A stretch of 64,000 nt of DNA, from contig NZ_FXAJ01000012.1 of NCBI RefSeq assembly GCF_900177535.1, forward strand, positions 1 to 64,000. The letters run 5' to 3'. The stretch comes from Priestia filamentosa (lineage in GTDB: Bacteria > Bacillota > Bacilli > Bacillales > Bacillaceae_H). The position numbers and the translations under genes are program-made. Positions 9,117 through 17,878 of the stretch are shown piece after piece. Every line of letters starts with the position of its first letter. The stretch's first letter is position 1. A model generated the notes under the pieces. It made no database searches, was not told where the DNA came from, and saw nothing but the letters and a program-made list of their open reading frames with translations.

Positions 9117-10505
9117 ATGCCAATTAATTCTTTTGAAAACTATCCGATGAGCTGGAAGCCATCTATTGATAAAACGAAAAAGCCTATTTATCAAGCAATC
9201 GCAGGTCAGCTGGAACAAGATATTATAAACAGAGCTTTATTACCTGGAACAAAACTTCCTCCACAGCGAGAACTGGCTGATTATTTAGATTTAAATTTGA
9301 GTACCATCTCAAAAGCATTTAAGGTGTGTGAGTTAAAGGGCTTATTAAGTGCAACTGTTGGAAGTGGTACATTTGTATCTTATGATGCGTTATCGAATGC
9401 ATATTTACTTGAAGATATAAAGCCTAAGCATTTAATTGAAATGGGCGCAACACTGCCAGATAATGCTTCATACGAGCCACTCCTACTTCAACTAAAAAAT
9501 ATGCTGCAGGAGACAGATTATGAAAAATGGTTTGGTTATGGTCGACCGGGTGATAGCCTTTGGCAAAAAGATGCAGCTGTAAAGCTAATTCGAAGAGGTG
9601 GATTTGAAACAACAGTTGATCACATTTTATTTGCAAATGGGGGGCAAAATGCCATTGCTGCCACACTGGCGAGTCTTTGTCAGCCAGGAGATCGTATGGG
9701 CGTTAATCAGCATACCTACCCGGGTTTAAAAACTGCTGCAGCGATGCTTAGTGTACAATTAGTACCTATAAAATCAGAGAATTATGAAATGAGTCCAACT
9801 GCCTTTGAATATGCATGTAAAAATGAGAATATTAAAGGTATTTACTTGATCCCTGATTATCATAATCCAACTGCTTGTTGTATGTCTGTTGAGAACCGAA
9901 AAGCAATTGCAGCAATTGCCCAAAAGTATAATCAGTTCATTATTGAAGATGCGACGTATCATCTACATAACGATAAATCACTTCCAGCAGTGGCATCCTA
10001 TGCACCAGAACAGGTTATCTATATTGCGAGTTTATCGAAATCAATAGCACCAGGGTTACGACTAGCCTATGTATCAGTGCCGAGTCGATTGAAGGAGACA
10101 ATCTCAAAGGCACTTTATAATTTAAATATATCAGTTTCCCCGTTATTAGCAGAACTGACAGCACGTATTATTGTATCGAATCAATTTGAAGTTATAATTG
10201 AGAGACATCGGGAACAAACCATTCGCAGAAATCAAGTTGTAAATCAGCATTTGGCGGACTATACGTGTTTAGGTACTGATACAGGCATTTTTCATTGGTT
10301 GCTATTACCAGGAAAGATTACAGGTGCTGAATTTGAAATATTAGCTGCACAGCAAGGGGTGCAAGTGTATGCAGCTGAACGTTTTGTAGTAGGAAATAGT
10401 TGTCCAGAGAGGGCTGTAAGGGTTGCTGTCTGTGCACCAAAAACACTTGAAGAGCTTGAACAAGGATTGATGATCCTAACACGTTTATTAAACGATTGTA
10501 CATAA
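9117..10505 (+). CDS. MocR-type regulator: GntR wHTH fused to a PLP aminotransferase-like domain
   Basis: A transcription factor of about 462 aa. The N-terminal winged helix of the GntR type spans about residues 17-85 (LEQDIINRALLPGTKLPPQRELADYL and a recognition helix LNLSTISKAFKVCE). A fold-type-I aminotransferase domain follows, with IYLIPDYHNPTACCMS, and IASLSKSIAPGLRLAY carrying the PLP-binding lysine. In this family PLP or its amino-acid adducts act as effectors. ATG 9117 is preferred over 9108, because AAAAAGG is then 7-9 nt upstream. The MFS exporter follows 118 nt later on the same strand, and this is its likely target. An inverted repeat stands in the promoter. The ligand cannot be read from sequence. 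Confidence 0.88.
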   Translation: MPINSFENYPMSWKPSIDKTKKPIYQAIAGQLEQDIINRALLPGTKLPPQRELADYLDLNLSTISKAFKVCELKGLLSATVGSGTFVSYDALSNAYLLEDIKPKHLIEMGATLPDNASYEPLLLQLKNMLQETDYEKWFGYGRPGDSLWQKDAAVKLIRRGGFETTVDHILFANGGQNAIAATLASLCQPGDRMGVNQHTYPGLKTAAAMLSVQLVPIKSENYEMSPTAFEYACKNENIKGIYLIPDYHNPTACCMSVENRKAIAAIAQKYNQFIIEDATYHLHNDKSLPAVASYAPEQVIYIASLSKSIAPGLRLAYVSVPSRLKETISKALYNLNISVSPLLAELTARIIVSNQFEVIIERHREQTIRRNQVVNQHLADYTCLGTDTGIFHWLLLPGKITGAEFEILAAQQGVQVYAAERFVVGNSCPERAVRVAVCAPKTLEELEQGLMILTRLLNDCT

Positions 10506-10512
10506 TATTGTT

Positions 10513-10546
10513 CGCCATACAATTATAACATTGTATGGCATTTTTG
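10513..10546 (+). terminator. Terminator after the MocR regulator
   Basis: GCCATACAAT, loop, ATTGTATGGC, then ATTTTTG. The regulator and the MFS gene may therefore be separately transcribed or joined by read-through. Confidence 0.75.
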
Positions 10547-10622
10547 TACGTGTTATGATAACTCAAATCTAGTTGGAGGGTTATAAAAAGTAGAAATAGT
10601 TTTCTGAAAGGTAGGTTAGATT

Positions 10623-11948
10623 ATGGTAAAAAAAGATCGTGTAAAAGCGTTAGAGGTCCAATCAACTTGGTTACAAGACTACGTTAATTCATCAGAAAAA
10701 CAAAAAACGTTATACAAACGGACATTACTTATAGTAGGCCTTTCACAAATCTTTGGAGGTGCAGGACTCGCTGCTGGAATCACTGTAGGAGCAATTCTTG
10801 CTCAACAAATGCTTGGAACGGATTCCTATGCAGGAGTACCAACGGCTTTATTCACATTAGGATCTGCGGGAGCTGCATGGTTTGTAGGAAGACTTTCTCA
10901 ACGAAAAGGGCGTCGTGCAGGGCTTGCCACAGGCTTTATTCTAGGGGGGATAGGAGCGATTGGTGTTATCCTCGCAACCATTCTTAATAGTGTTTTTCTT
11001 TTGTTTCTTTCTCTCCTCATTTATGGAGCAGGAACAGCCACTAATTTACAAGCTCGTTATGCAGGGACCGATTTAGCAAATACGAAGCAACGAGCCACTG
11101 CAGTAAGTATGTCCATGGTGTTCACCACATTTGGAGCAGTAGCAGGGCCTAACTTAACAGAAGTAATGGGAAAACTAGCATTATCTATCCATGTGCCGGC
11201 ACTTGCAGGGCCATTCATTTTATCAGCCGTTGCCTATATCTTAGCTGGGCTTGTCTTTTATATCCTGCTTCGCCCAGATCCATTGCTCATAGCCAGAGCG
11301 ATAGAAGAAAAGAAACAAGAAGCTGACAAGCAAAAGAGTACAAAGACCTCTATACCAATCAATAATCACAGAGGAGTGACGGTAGGGGCAACAGTTATGT
11401 TCCTCACTCAGATTGTAATGGTTGCGATCATGACCATGACACCTGTCCATATGAAGCATCATGGGCATGGTTTAGGTGAAGTAGGCATTGTCATTGGATT
11501 TCATATTGGTTCTATGTATCTTCCCTCCTTATTTACAGGAATCTTAATTGATAAAATTGGGCGAACAGCGATGACAATTGCGTCAGGCGTTACCCTTCTT
11601 TTAGCTGGTCTAGTAGCAGCTATGGCACCGAGTGATTCGATGGTTCTCTTAGTTGTAGCTCTTTCTTTACTTGGATTGGGGTGGAACTTAGGGTTGATTA
11701 GTGGAACAGCTCAAATTGTGGATGCCACAGAACCATCAACACGCGCGAAAACGCAAGGTACTATAGATGTTTTGATTGCTTTAGCAGGGGCTTTAGGTGG
11801 GGCTTTATCTGGAATGGTGGTAGCTCATTCAAGTTATGCCATTTTATCGTTAAGTGGAGGTATTTTATCTTTACTATTAATTCCCGTTATTATATGGGCT
11901 CGTGGGGGTACCAAGGAAAATAAAATCAAAGTCGATCAAGGATTTTAA
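10623..11948 (+). CDS. MFS transporter, probable drug/metabolite exporter
   Basis: A 441-aa major facilitator superfamily permease with about 12 hydrophobic helices and a central charged loop (ARAIEEKKQEADKQKSTK) near residue 225. The motif-A-like GRLSQRKGRRAGLATG lies between helices 2 and 3, and LIDKIGRTAMTIASG repeats it in the second half. GAAAGGTAGG precedes ATG 10623. It sits directly behind the MocR-type regulator, a common arrangement for a regulated exporter. The substrate is unknown. It is full length, with no defects seen. Confidence 0.88.
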   Translation: MVKKDRVKALEVQSTWLQDYVNSSEKQKTLYKRTLLIVGLSQIFGGAGLAAGITVGAILAQQMLGTDSYAGVPTALFTLGSAGAAWFVGRLSQRKGRRAGLATGFILGGIGAIGVILATILNSVFLLFLSLLIYGAGTATNLQARYAGTDLANTKQRATAVSMSMVFTTFGAVAGPNLTEVMGKLALSIHVPALAGPFILSAVAYILAGLVFYILLRPDPLLIARAIEEKKQEADKQKSTKTSIPINNHRGVTVGATVMFLTQIVMVAIMTMTPVHMKHHGHGLGEVGIVIGFHIGSMYLPSLFTGILIDKIGRTAMTIASGVTLLLAGLVAAMAPSDSMVLLVVALSLLGLGWNLGLISGTAQIVDATEPSTRAKTQGTIDVLIALAGALGGALSGMVVAHSSYAILSLSGGILSLLLIPVIIWARGGTKENKIKVDQGF

Positions 11949-12054
11949 TATGAAATAATTCATGTAGTTCCCCTTTAACTAATTTTATATGTGATATACC
12001 TTTTAAATTTCTTTAATACAGGAATCTATAATTTTAAGAAAATAGAGAATCGAA

Positions 12055-12118
12055 TGAAGACAAAGAGGCTGAATGAAAGCGTAAGCTCCCATTTAGCCTC
12101 TTTGTCTTTTTCAAAAAG
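12055..12118. terminator. Bidirectional terminator between MFS and alkaline phosphatase genes
   Basis: GACAAAGAGGCTGAATG and CATTTAGCCTCTTTGTC form a 16-17-bp stem with A's before and T's after. It serves the two convergent genes. Confidence 0.85.
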
Positions 12119-12123
12119 AACAA

Positions 12124-13581
12124 CTATTTATTTTGTTTCATTTGTTCTAAAATATAAAAGATGTTTTCAGCTTGTTCCGTATTATCCATTAATCCTGAAA
12201 ACATCTCTTTTCCAGGGCCATATCCGTAAACATCTACTTCCTCACCAGTATGTCCTGACGTAGTCCATCCTGTGTAGGAACGCTTATTAAAAATATCCTC
12301 AATAGCATTATCAATCTTTGTTTCGTCATTTGTTTGGGCAGCTTGCTTAACAGATTCAATTTCTTCTGGTTTTAACTTTAGTTTAATATTTTGTTTTAAA
12401 GTCTTTTCTACATCTGCACCGTTTATAATCTGCTTAGCCATAAAGTCAGGAGTTTTCTTAGCTGCTTTAATTGGGGCTGTTGACCAATTATAGATTCCCT
12501 CGCCACTCTCATCATTGGTTCCTAATGACAATCCACCCGTTGAATGGTCAGCTGTGGCAATCACTAGTGTATGCTTGTCCTTTTTCGCAAAGTCAATCGC
12601 TGCCTTAAATGCTTTCTCAAAATCATCCATTTCACTCATAGCAGCGACCACATCATTATCATGCCCTGCCCAATCAATCTGACTTCCTTCCACCATCAAA
12701 AAGAATCCATTCTCATTTTGATTTAAACGTTTGATAGCCGATTTCGTCATTTCTTCGGCTGAAGGAGTGTTAGCACTGCGGTCGATTGCTTTATCTAGAC
12801 CACCATCAGCAAACAGACCTAGAACTTGTTCATCTTTATTTTTTACTAACTCTTTTTTGTTTGTTACGTATCCATAGCCGTCTTTCTCAAATTCTTGTGT
12901 TAGGTCGCGATCATCCCGAATAAAGTTTTTCTTTCCTCCACCAAGCAAAACATCTATTTTATGTTCACCATTAATCATTTCGTCATAATAATCATTTGCA
13001 ATCTCATTCATGTTATCGCGATGGTGATCGTGTGCACCGAACGATGCTGGAGTTGCATGGGTGATTTCTGATGTAGCCACTAGACCTGTTGACATGCCAT
13101 TCTCTTTAGCTTGCTCTAAGACTGTTTTAATTTCAGATTTATCATTATCTACTGCAATCGCATTATTATACGTTTTTTCCCCACCTGACATAGCTGTTGC
13201 AGCAGCTGCAGAGTCTGTAATATTTTCTTTATCATCTTCTGGATAAGTCGTTTGTACTCCAATAAAATGTTCATCAAATGTTGTGAGTTCACGTTCTGGT
13301 GTTTTAGGGTTATCTGTCATGTATCGATGAGCTGTCATATAAGAAGGGCCCATTCCATCTCCAATCAAAAAGATAACATTTTTGATATCTGGGTTTTCTT
13401 TCTTAATCTGTTCTACAGCTTCAGCATGCATGGCATTTTGAGTTTGTTTTGCTGTTTGTACTTGAGGCTGTTGTTCTGCTTCTACTTTATCATAGACTGT
13501 TACTCCAATTAAACTCCCAAGTGCAATCGTAGTCACAGTAGCAAATGGTACAACTTTTTTAGTGAAAACTTTCTTAAACAC
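12124..13581 (-). CDS. Secreted alkaline phosphatase (PhoA/PhoB type)
   Basis: Exported phosphomonoesterase of 485 aa that releases phosphate from organic esters. It has an N-terminal signal or anchor (KKVVPFATVTTIALGSLIGVTV). The PhoA-fold metal and active-site residues are visible: D75 in LIGDGMG, the nucleophile S124 in ITDSAAAATAMSGG, HATPASFGAHDHH near 177, MVEGSQIDWAGHDND, IATADHSTGG and TSGHTGEEV near the end. The length is typical of Bacillus PhoA/PhoB. Four PhoP-box hexamers lie about 63-100 nt upstream, so induction under phosphate starvation by PhoPR is expected. It shares this control with the phosphatase gene at 15484. It is a single gene with a strong terminator. Confidence 0.93.
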   Translation of the reverse strand: MFKKVFTKKVVPFATVTTIALGSLIGVTVYDKVEAEQQPQVQTAKQTQNAMHAEAVEQIKKENPDIKNVIFLIGDGMGPSYMTAHRYMTDNPKTPERELTTFDEHFIGVQTTYPEDDKENITDSAAAATAMSGGEKTYNNAIAVDNDKSEIKTVLEQAKENGMSTGLVATSEITHATPASFGAHDHHRDNMNEIANDYYDEMINGEHKIDVLLGGGKKNFIRDDRDLTQEFEKDGYGYVTNKKELVKNKDEQVLGLFADGGLDKAIDRSANTPSAEEMTKSAIKRLNQNENGFFLMVEGSQIDWAGHDNDVVAAMSEMDDFEKAFKAAIDFAKKDKHTLVIATADHSTGGLSLGTNDESGEGIYNWSTAPIKAAKKTPDFMAKQIINGADVEKTLKQNIKLKLKPEEIESVKQAAQTNDETKIDNAIEDIFNKRSYTGWTTSGHTGEEVDVYGYGPGKEMFSGLMDNTEQAENIFYILEQMKQNK

Positions 13582-13643
13582 AACAAATCTCTCCCTTTTC
13601 TTCTAAGATGTATATCACCAATAATTCAAAGGTAAAGGAGAAG

Positions 13644-13682
13644 TATAAAGTTAGTATAAATATAATGTTAAGATATTGTTAA
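13644..13682 (-). promoter_or_regulatory. PhoP-box array upstream of alkaline phosphatase
   Basis: On the minus strand TTAACA-N5-TTAACA-N5-TTTATA-N5-TTTATA: four hexamers at an exact 11-bp period, matching the Bacillus PhoP consensus TT(A/T/C)ACA with 5-nt spacers. Confidence 0.85.
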
Positions 13683-13773
13683 GTAAGACTATTATTTCAA
13701 TTCACAAAGATTTACTCAAGGTAATAAACTTTTTAAAGAATAAAGATCAAAAAAGGTTGTCTAAAGTAAAAGA

Positions 13774-13816
13774 AAAAGCGAAAACTTATTGTGACTGAAT
13801 AGGTATAAGCCTTTTT
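13774..13816 (+). repeat. Family A dispersed hairpin, copy 3 (degenerate)
   Basis: AAAAAGCGAAAACTTATTG...gaATAGGTATAAGCCTTTTTAC, with the flank ATGTTTTATATAAACTA as at 6486. Otherwise 13683-14034 is empty except for the Fic promoter. Confidence 0.6.
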
Positions 13817-14034
13817 ACTTCCATGACCATGTTTTATATAAACTAGGACTATATTCTCGTTCTGAACTTATAGCTACAAATGGATCCACATAACTCAATA
13901 TAGCGAAATGAATTATTCTATAATCACTCACCCCATTTTTACTTAATCATTAAAATAGTGTAAGCTGTTTTTACTTAATAGTTAGTGTAAAATTGAAATA
14001 AGAAATATAGACCGAGGTATAGAGGTGAAATTAA

Positions 14035-14763
14035 ATGTTTGAACAAATAGATAGGAAAAAGGTGAAGCTAGATACCTTACGTCCTTTGCCTAAATATACA
14101 TTAAAAAGTTTGCGTGAAAAGCTATTGCTTGAATGGACATATAATACCAATGCTATTGAAGGTAACACATTAACAATAAATGAAACAAAGGTTGTGTTAG
14201 AAGGGATTACTGTCGGCGGTAAAACGATGCGAGAACATTTGGAAGTCATCAATCATCGAGATGCGATTGCATACGTTGAAGAAATTGTGCAAAAAGGAGA
14301 GCCATTAACAGAATGGCAAATAAAAAATCTCCATCGACTAGTTTTAAAAGGAATTGATGATGAATACGCAGGTGTATATCGTGATCAACAAGTGTTTATT
14401 GCTGGCGCAAGACATACACCACCAGCGCCTTATTTAATCAAGGAACAAATGGAACAGTTAATCAATTGGTATGAGAATGAAGCACAAAAGTTACATCCAG
14501 TGGAGCGAGGAGCTATGCTACATGCAATATTCGTTGGAATCCATCCGTTCATTGATGGCAATGGACGTACATCTCGCCTTCTCTTAAATTTAGAATTGAT
14601 GAAAGCTGGTTTTCCTGCAGTGGTTATTAAAGTAGAAAATCGATTAGCTTATTATGAAGCATTAGATAAATCTCATACAACAAAAAATTATCATGATTTC
14701 ATTCAGTTAATTGTAAAAGAAGTAGAAGATTCATTAAATCTTTATTTAAGTGCTCTGTCTTAA
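14035..14763 (+). CDS. Fic family protein (probable adenylyltransferase)
   Basis: A 242-aa Fic-domain enzyme, predicted to transfer AMP from ATP onto a target protein. The catalytic loop HPFIDGNGRTSR starts at H170 and has all consensus residues (HxFx[D/E]GNGRxxR). An N-terminal inhibitory helix motif is visible as TNAIEG, residues 38-43, matching [S/T]xxxE[G/N], which makes this a class II (self-inhibited) Fic. GAGGTG lies 10 nt before ATG 14035. There is no wHTH C-terminal domain and no adjacent antitoxin-like gene, which fits an intramolecular inhibitor. Its target is unknown. It stands between the two PhoP-box phosphatase genes but has no PhoP box itself. Confidence 0.92.
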   Translation: MFEQIDRKKVKLDTLRPLPKYTLKSLREKLLLEWTYNTNAIEGNTLTINETKVVLEGITVGGKTMREHLEVINHRDAIAYVEEIVQKGEPLTEWQIKNLHRLVLKGIDDEYAGVYRDQQVFIAGARHTPPAPYLIKEQMEQLINWYENEAQKLHPVERGAMLHAIFVGIHPFIDGNGRTSRLLLNLELMKAGFPAVVIKVENRLAYYEALDKSHTTKNYHDFIQLIVKEVEDSLNLYLSALS

Positions 14764-14825
14764 GATCATTAAGGTCTTTTTTCTTTTTATAACTGTATAA
14801 TCCTGTTCACTAATGTTGATTATAG

Positions 14826-15090
14826 GACTCGAATTTTGTATTTAGTGTCGTAAACACATCAAAAGATAAATGCAAAATTTGAGTCTATATTTGTTTATTT
14901 TCTTTGCAACAACTATTATATGCTTGTGGAAATGCACTCTACATCTTCCAGCAATCCCCTTGTTGCTAATTTATTTCTCTTTCACACAAAAAGAAAGCTT
15001 TTTATTTGGTGTGGTACTTGCTTTCCGAAAGGAAAACATCCCCGCACCTACCATAAGGCTCCTTGTCGTACTTTTACCTAAACCCGGTTA
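14826..15090 (+). repeat. Composite structured repeat (family E), copy 1
   Basis: Begins with a long inverted repeat (GACTCGAATTTTGTATTTA pairing with a TAAATGCAAAATTTGAGTC arm, 14826-14885). CTTGTGGAAATGC...ATCTTCCA...CCCCTTGTTG follows, then a second related module, GGAAAACATCCCCGCACC...CTCCTTGTCGTACTTTTACC. The same order occurs at 31202 (plus) and 42866-43153 (minus). Open frames through it differ between copies, so it is probably not coding. Confidence 0.8.
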
Positions 15091-15120
15091 ATAAACTTTA
15101 TATGTATAGTAATCCTAAAA

Positions 15121-15300
15121 ACTGGTTAAACTGATAAAGTATTCTCCCCTTTTCGTATATATAAAAAACCCTTTGCTATTACTGAGCAAAGGCTTCTTTT
15201 TTATTAAAAGGAATTTAGAATTAAATTAGTTTACATAAAATATGTGAGAGATAGTAAAAAGCGCAAATTTGTTGATTGCCAACGAGTTTGTGCTTTTTCT
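15121..15300 (+). repeat. Segmental repeat F copy 1, including family A hairpin copy 4
   Basis: Starts AACTGGTTAAACTGATAA, then ATTCTCCCC and a terminator-like CCTTTGCT...AGCAAAGG with T's, and ends with a family A hairpin (GCGCAAATTTGTTG...CAACGAGTTTGTGC, 15255-15300). The same series occurs at 24961-25135. It directly follows the family E element. Confidence 0.75.
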
Positions 15301-15365
15301 TTTTACATAGTAATATTTTCACGGTCGTTTTTTGCACCAGAACTGTAAATTTCGTCTTTGAAGTA

Positions 15366-15404
15366 TTAACACTACTTTAACTAAATTAAAATATAAAATT
15401 TATA
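15366..15404 (+). promoter_or_regulatory. PhoP-box array upstream of the second phosphatase
   Basis: TTAACA-N5-TTAACT-N5-AAAATA-N5-TTTATA at an 11-bp period. The first two hexamers are strong and the last two weaker. A TATAAT lies immediately after, about 80 bp before the GTG start, which suggests PhoP activation. Confidence 0.75.
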
Positions 15405-15483
15405 ATCTATACATAGAGTTTTGTTACATTTAACTTGCTGTCTGAAGAGATGGTAATCATACATATATGAGGAGGAAAAGTAC

Positions 15484-16905
15484 GTGAAAAAAGGTGCAAG
15501 AAAATTGATTTCAGTTGCCTTAACTCTAAGCATTGTGGGTGGGTTTGGCAATACGGTTTCTTTTGCAGCAGGTGATTCAAATTCTACTAATATTAGTAAG
15601 GTAACTGTAACATTTCATGGCGACTCTACCCATTCTAAAGGCTTCACTTGGTACACTTCACTTGATTCCAAGAACAGTGATTTACAGGTTGTGAAAAAGA
15701 CAGGTGCAAAGAGGCCTGATTTCAAGAAGAAATCTTTACTTTTTTCAGGCAGCTCAACCCTATCTACAAATTCTCAAGAAGAGTATGTACATAAAGCAGT
15801 AGCAACTGGACTTAAGGAAGATACTGAATACTATTACCGTGTTGGAGATGCATCCTTAAATAAATGGAGTGAAGTAGGTTCTTTTACCACAGCTCCTAAA
15901 AAAGGTGCTTTTACATTTATTGATTTGGCCGATACTCAAGCTAAAACAGAAGATGAAGCGTTCCTTTCGTCTCAAACCATTTCAAAGGCTTTAGATACTG
16001 TCCCTAACGCTGAATTCATGATGCACAATGGCGACGTAGTTGACGATGGAGTCAAAGAGGAACAATGGGATTGGCTTCTAGGTCACTCTCAGGAAAGCTT
16101 ACTAAATATAACGGTTGCTCCTTCTGCAGGGAATCACGAGGATGAAAATTATGCTTTTATCGACCACTTTAATCTGGATGTGCCTGAAAACTCCGCTACC
16201 GAAACAGGTGCTTATTATTCTTACGATTACAGTAACGCTCACTTTGTTGTCCTTAATAGCAACGAGGATTCTGAGCAACATGCTAACTTTTCAGAAGAAC
16301 AAATTGAATGGTTGAAGGAAGATGTAAAAGCAGCCAAAGCTAATGGCGCTAAGTGGGTTATTGTTAACATTCATAAAGGCCCATATACGACTTCGAACCA
16401 TGCAACAGATGATGATATCATGGGTCCGAACGGGGTTAGAAATCAGGTAGCACCCCTCATGGCGGAGCTTGACATTGACTTTGTCCTTCAAGGGCATGAT
16501 CATATCTATGCACGTACGAAACCAATAAAGAGTGATGGTGTAGCTTCAGTAACAGAAAAAATTACAGAAACTAAAAAAGGACAAACTGTTGAATATACCG
16601 TTAATCCGGATGGCACGATTTATTTAATCCCTGCGACAGCTGGACCAAAAGTATATTATAAAAATCAAGATCCTGTACTTGGAAAAGCTTACTATAATCT
16701 TTTTGAAGTAGCCGATGAAAATCATGCAGCGATTTATGGACCAGATCCAAGCGATAATAGACGTCCAGTACGCGGCCAAATTCAAAACTTTGTCGGTATT
16801 ACCATTAATAAAGATAAACTGACCGCCGTAACTTACGAGATTGATCAAAACAAGAATAATGCAGAACCTTATATTATTGATAAGTTTGGTATAATTAAGA
16901 AATAA
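15484..16905 (+). CDS. Secreted purple-acid-phosphatase-like metallophosphoesterase
   Basis: Exported phosphatase of 473 aa. A signal peptide (KKGARKLISVALTLSIVGGF...SFAA) is followed by an FN3-like purple-acid-phosphatase N-domain, about residues 36-140, with TVTFHGDSTHSKGFTWYT and TEYYYRVGD. The metallophosphoesterase core comes next: FIDLADTQ, HNGDVVDDG, SAGNHED, VNIHKGPY and LQGHDHIYART supply the metal-binding Asp, Asn and His residues. The start is GTG 15484, with GAGGAGG 9 nt before it. PhoP boxes upstream mirror those of the alkaline phosphatase at 12124, so both are probably phosphate-starvation genes. It is full length with its own terminator. Confidence 0.92.
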   Translation: MKKGARKLISVALTLSIVGGFGNTVSFAAGDSNSTNISKVTVTFHGDSTHSKGFTWYTSLDSKNSDLQVVKKTGAKRPDFKKKSLLFSGSSTLSTNSQEEYVHKAVATGLKEDTEYYYRVGDASLNKWSEVGSFTTAPKKGAFTFIDLADTQAKTEDEAFLSSQTISKALDTVPNAEFMMHNGDVVDDGVKEEQWDWLLGHSQESLLNITVAPSAGNHEDENYAFIDHFNLDVPENSATETGAYYSYDYSNAHFVVLNSNEDSEQHANFSEEQIEWLKEDVKAAKANGAKWVIVNIHKGPYTTSNHATDDDIMGPNGVRNQVAPLMAELDIDFVLQGHDHIYARTKPIKSDGVASVTEKITETKKGQTVEYTVNPDGTIYLIPATAGPKVYYKNQDPVLGKAYYNLFEVADENHAAIYGPDPSDNRRPVRGQIQNFVGITINKDKLTAVTYEIDQNKNNAEPYIIDKFGIIKK

Positions 16906-16988
16906 CATCTTTTTAAAAGTATACAAATTCAGTTACCGTAATGTTGATTATAGGAAATATAAGCGTAATTTTATAAAAAAGTTTGATT

Positions 16989-17016
16989 AAAATCCTGTGA
17001 TTACAGGATTTTTTTC
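16989..17016 (+). terminator. Terminator after the metallophosphoesterase
   Basis: AAATCCTGT-gatt-ACAGGATTT followed by TTTTTC. Confidence 0.85.
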
Positions 17017-17123
17017 TTTAACTAAAAGGACAAGTTAGTGAAATAAATAAGCTACATAATAGAGCAGTTCCTAGCCTTTTTTTATAAATAACTAATAAGG
17101 TAACTTATATTGTCTCTATTTTT

Positions 17124-17582
17124 TCATCTTACTTCATCTTTAAATGCTTCATCTTGCCATTTTTGATAAAGGTAGATAAGGATAGCTATAGAAATCATTA
17201 AAAAGAAAAGTCCAATTGAATTAATGTGGTTTACTTTATAAATTTCAGTCTATTCAAAGATAGGATGAACAACAAATGCTTGAAATAAATCGAATAGTAG
17301 ATTAAGGACCATATAAAAGATAAAACTTGGATAAGAAAGATAGAAAATAATTACTGTTCCTACAAGAAAAGCACCATACACGAAAGGTGTTATATTGGTT
17401 AGGAAAAAGATATTCTCTTTGATAATCCACCAGTCTAACTTTTCTGCTATTTGAAAAACCACTGTAAGGACAAGCGCAGCAAACAGCCCTACAGGCATAA
17501 ATCGTTTAATACGTTCTTTATTAAACAAAGGTAATAGAAACCAAGGTCCAACAAGGAGAAGCCACAGGATAATTTGTGCCAT
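17124..17582 (-). pseudogene. CBO0543-like membrane protein gene interrupted by TAG
   Basis: The first 110 codons encode a multi-helix membrane protein (LLLVGPWFLLPLF, GLFAALVLTVVF, PFVYGAFLVGTVIIF, FYMVLNLLFDLFQAF). A TAG at 17250-17252 stops it after HPIFE. Reading past the TAG in the same frame gives 41 more family-like residues (TEIYKVNHINSIGLFFLMIS... ending KDEVR). The whole would be 152 aa, the usual length for this spore-former membrane family. No frameshift is seen; a single nonsense change explains it. ATG 17582 has GGTGCACAAATGG and AGAGGTG upstream. The stop may be a sequencing error or a true inactivation. Confidence 0.7.
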
Positions 17583-17878
17583 TTGTGCACCTCTACATTA
17601 GTTAATAGTATACTTATTATGTAACGAAAAATAGTTTCTATGCTTCTAACTTTTAAACATTTAGCGTATAGCAAAATATAAGACAGTTATAAAAATTTCA
17701 GATCACATAATGTTCATCATAAGAACTAAATAAGAACTAAAAAAAGCTTGCGCCAGATTGGCTACAAACTTTTAGATTCTAATAAAATCCTTCTAACCTT
17801 TATACAGTGTTATTTTGATTCATTAAAAAAATTCTTTCTTGTTTGTAGTTAGTAAAATATACAGCCGGAATTACCTAC

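Noticed and set aside
14870-15091. Hydrophobic 73-codon frame
   Set aside because: Lies inside repeat family E; the other copies do not keep this frame, so it is not a conserved gene.
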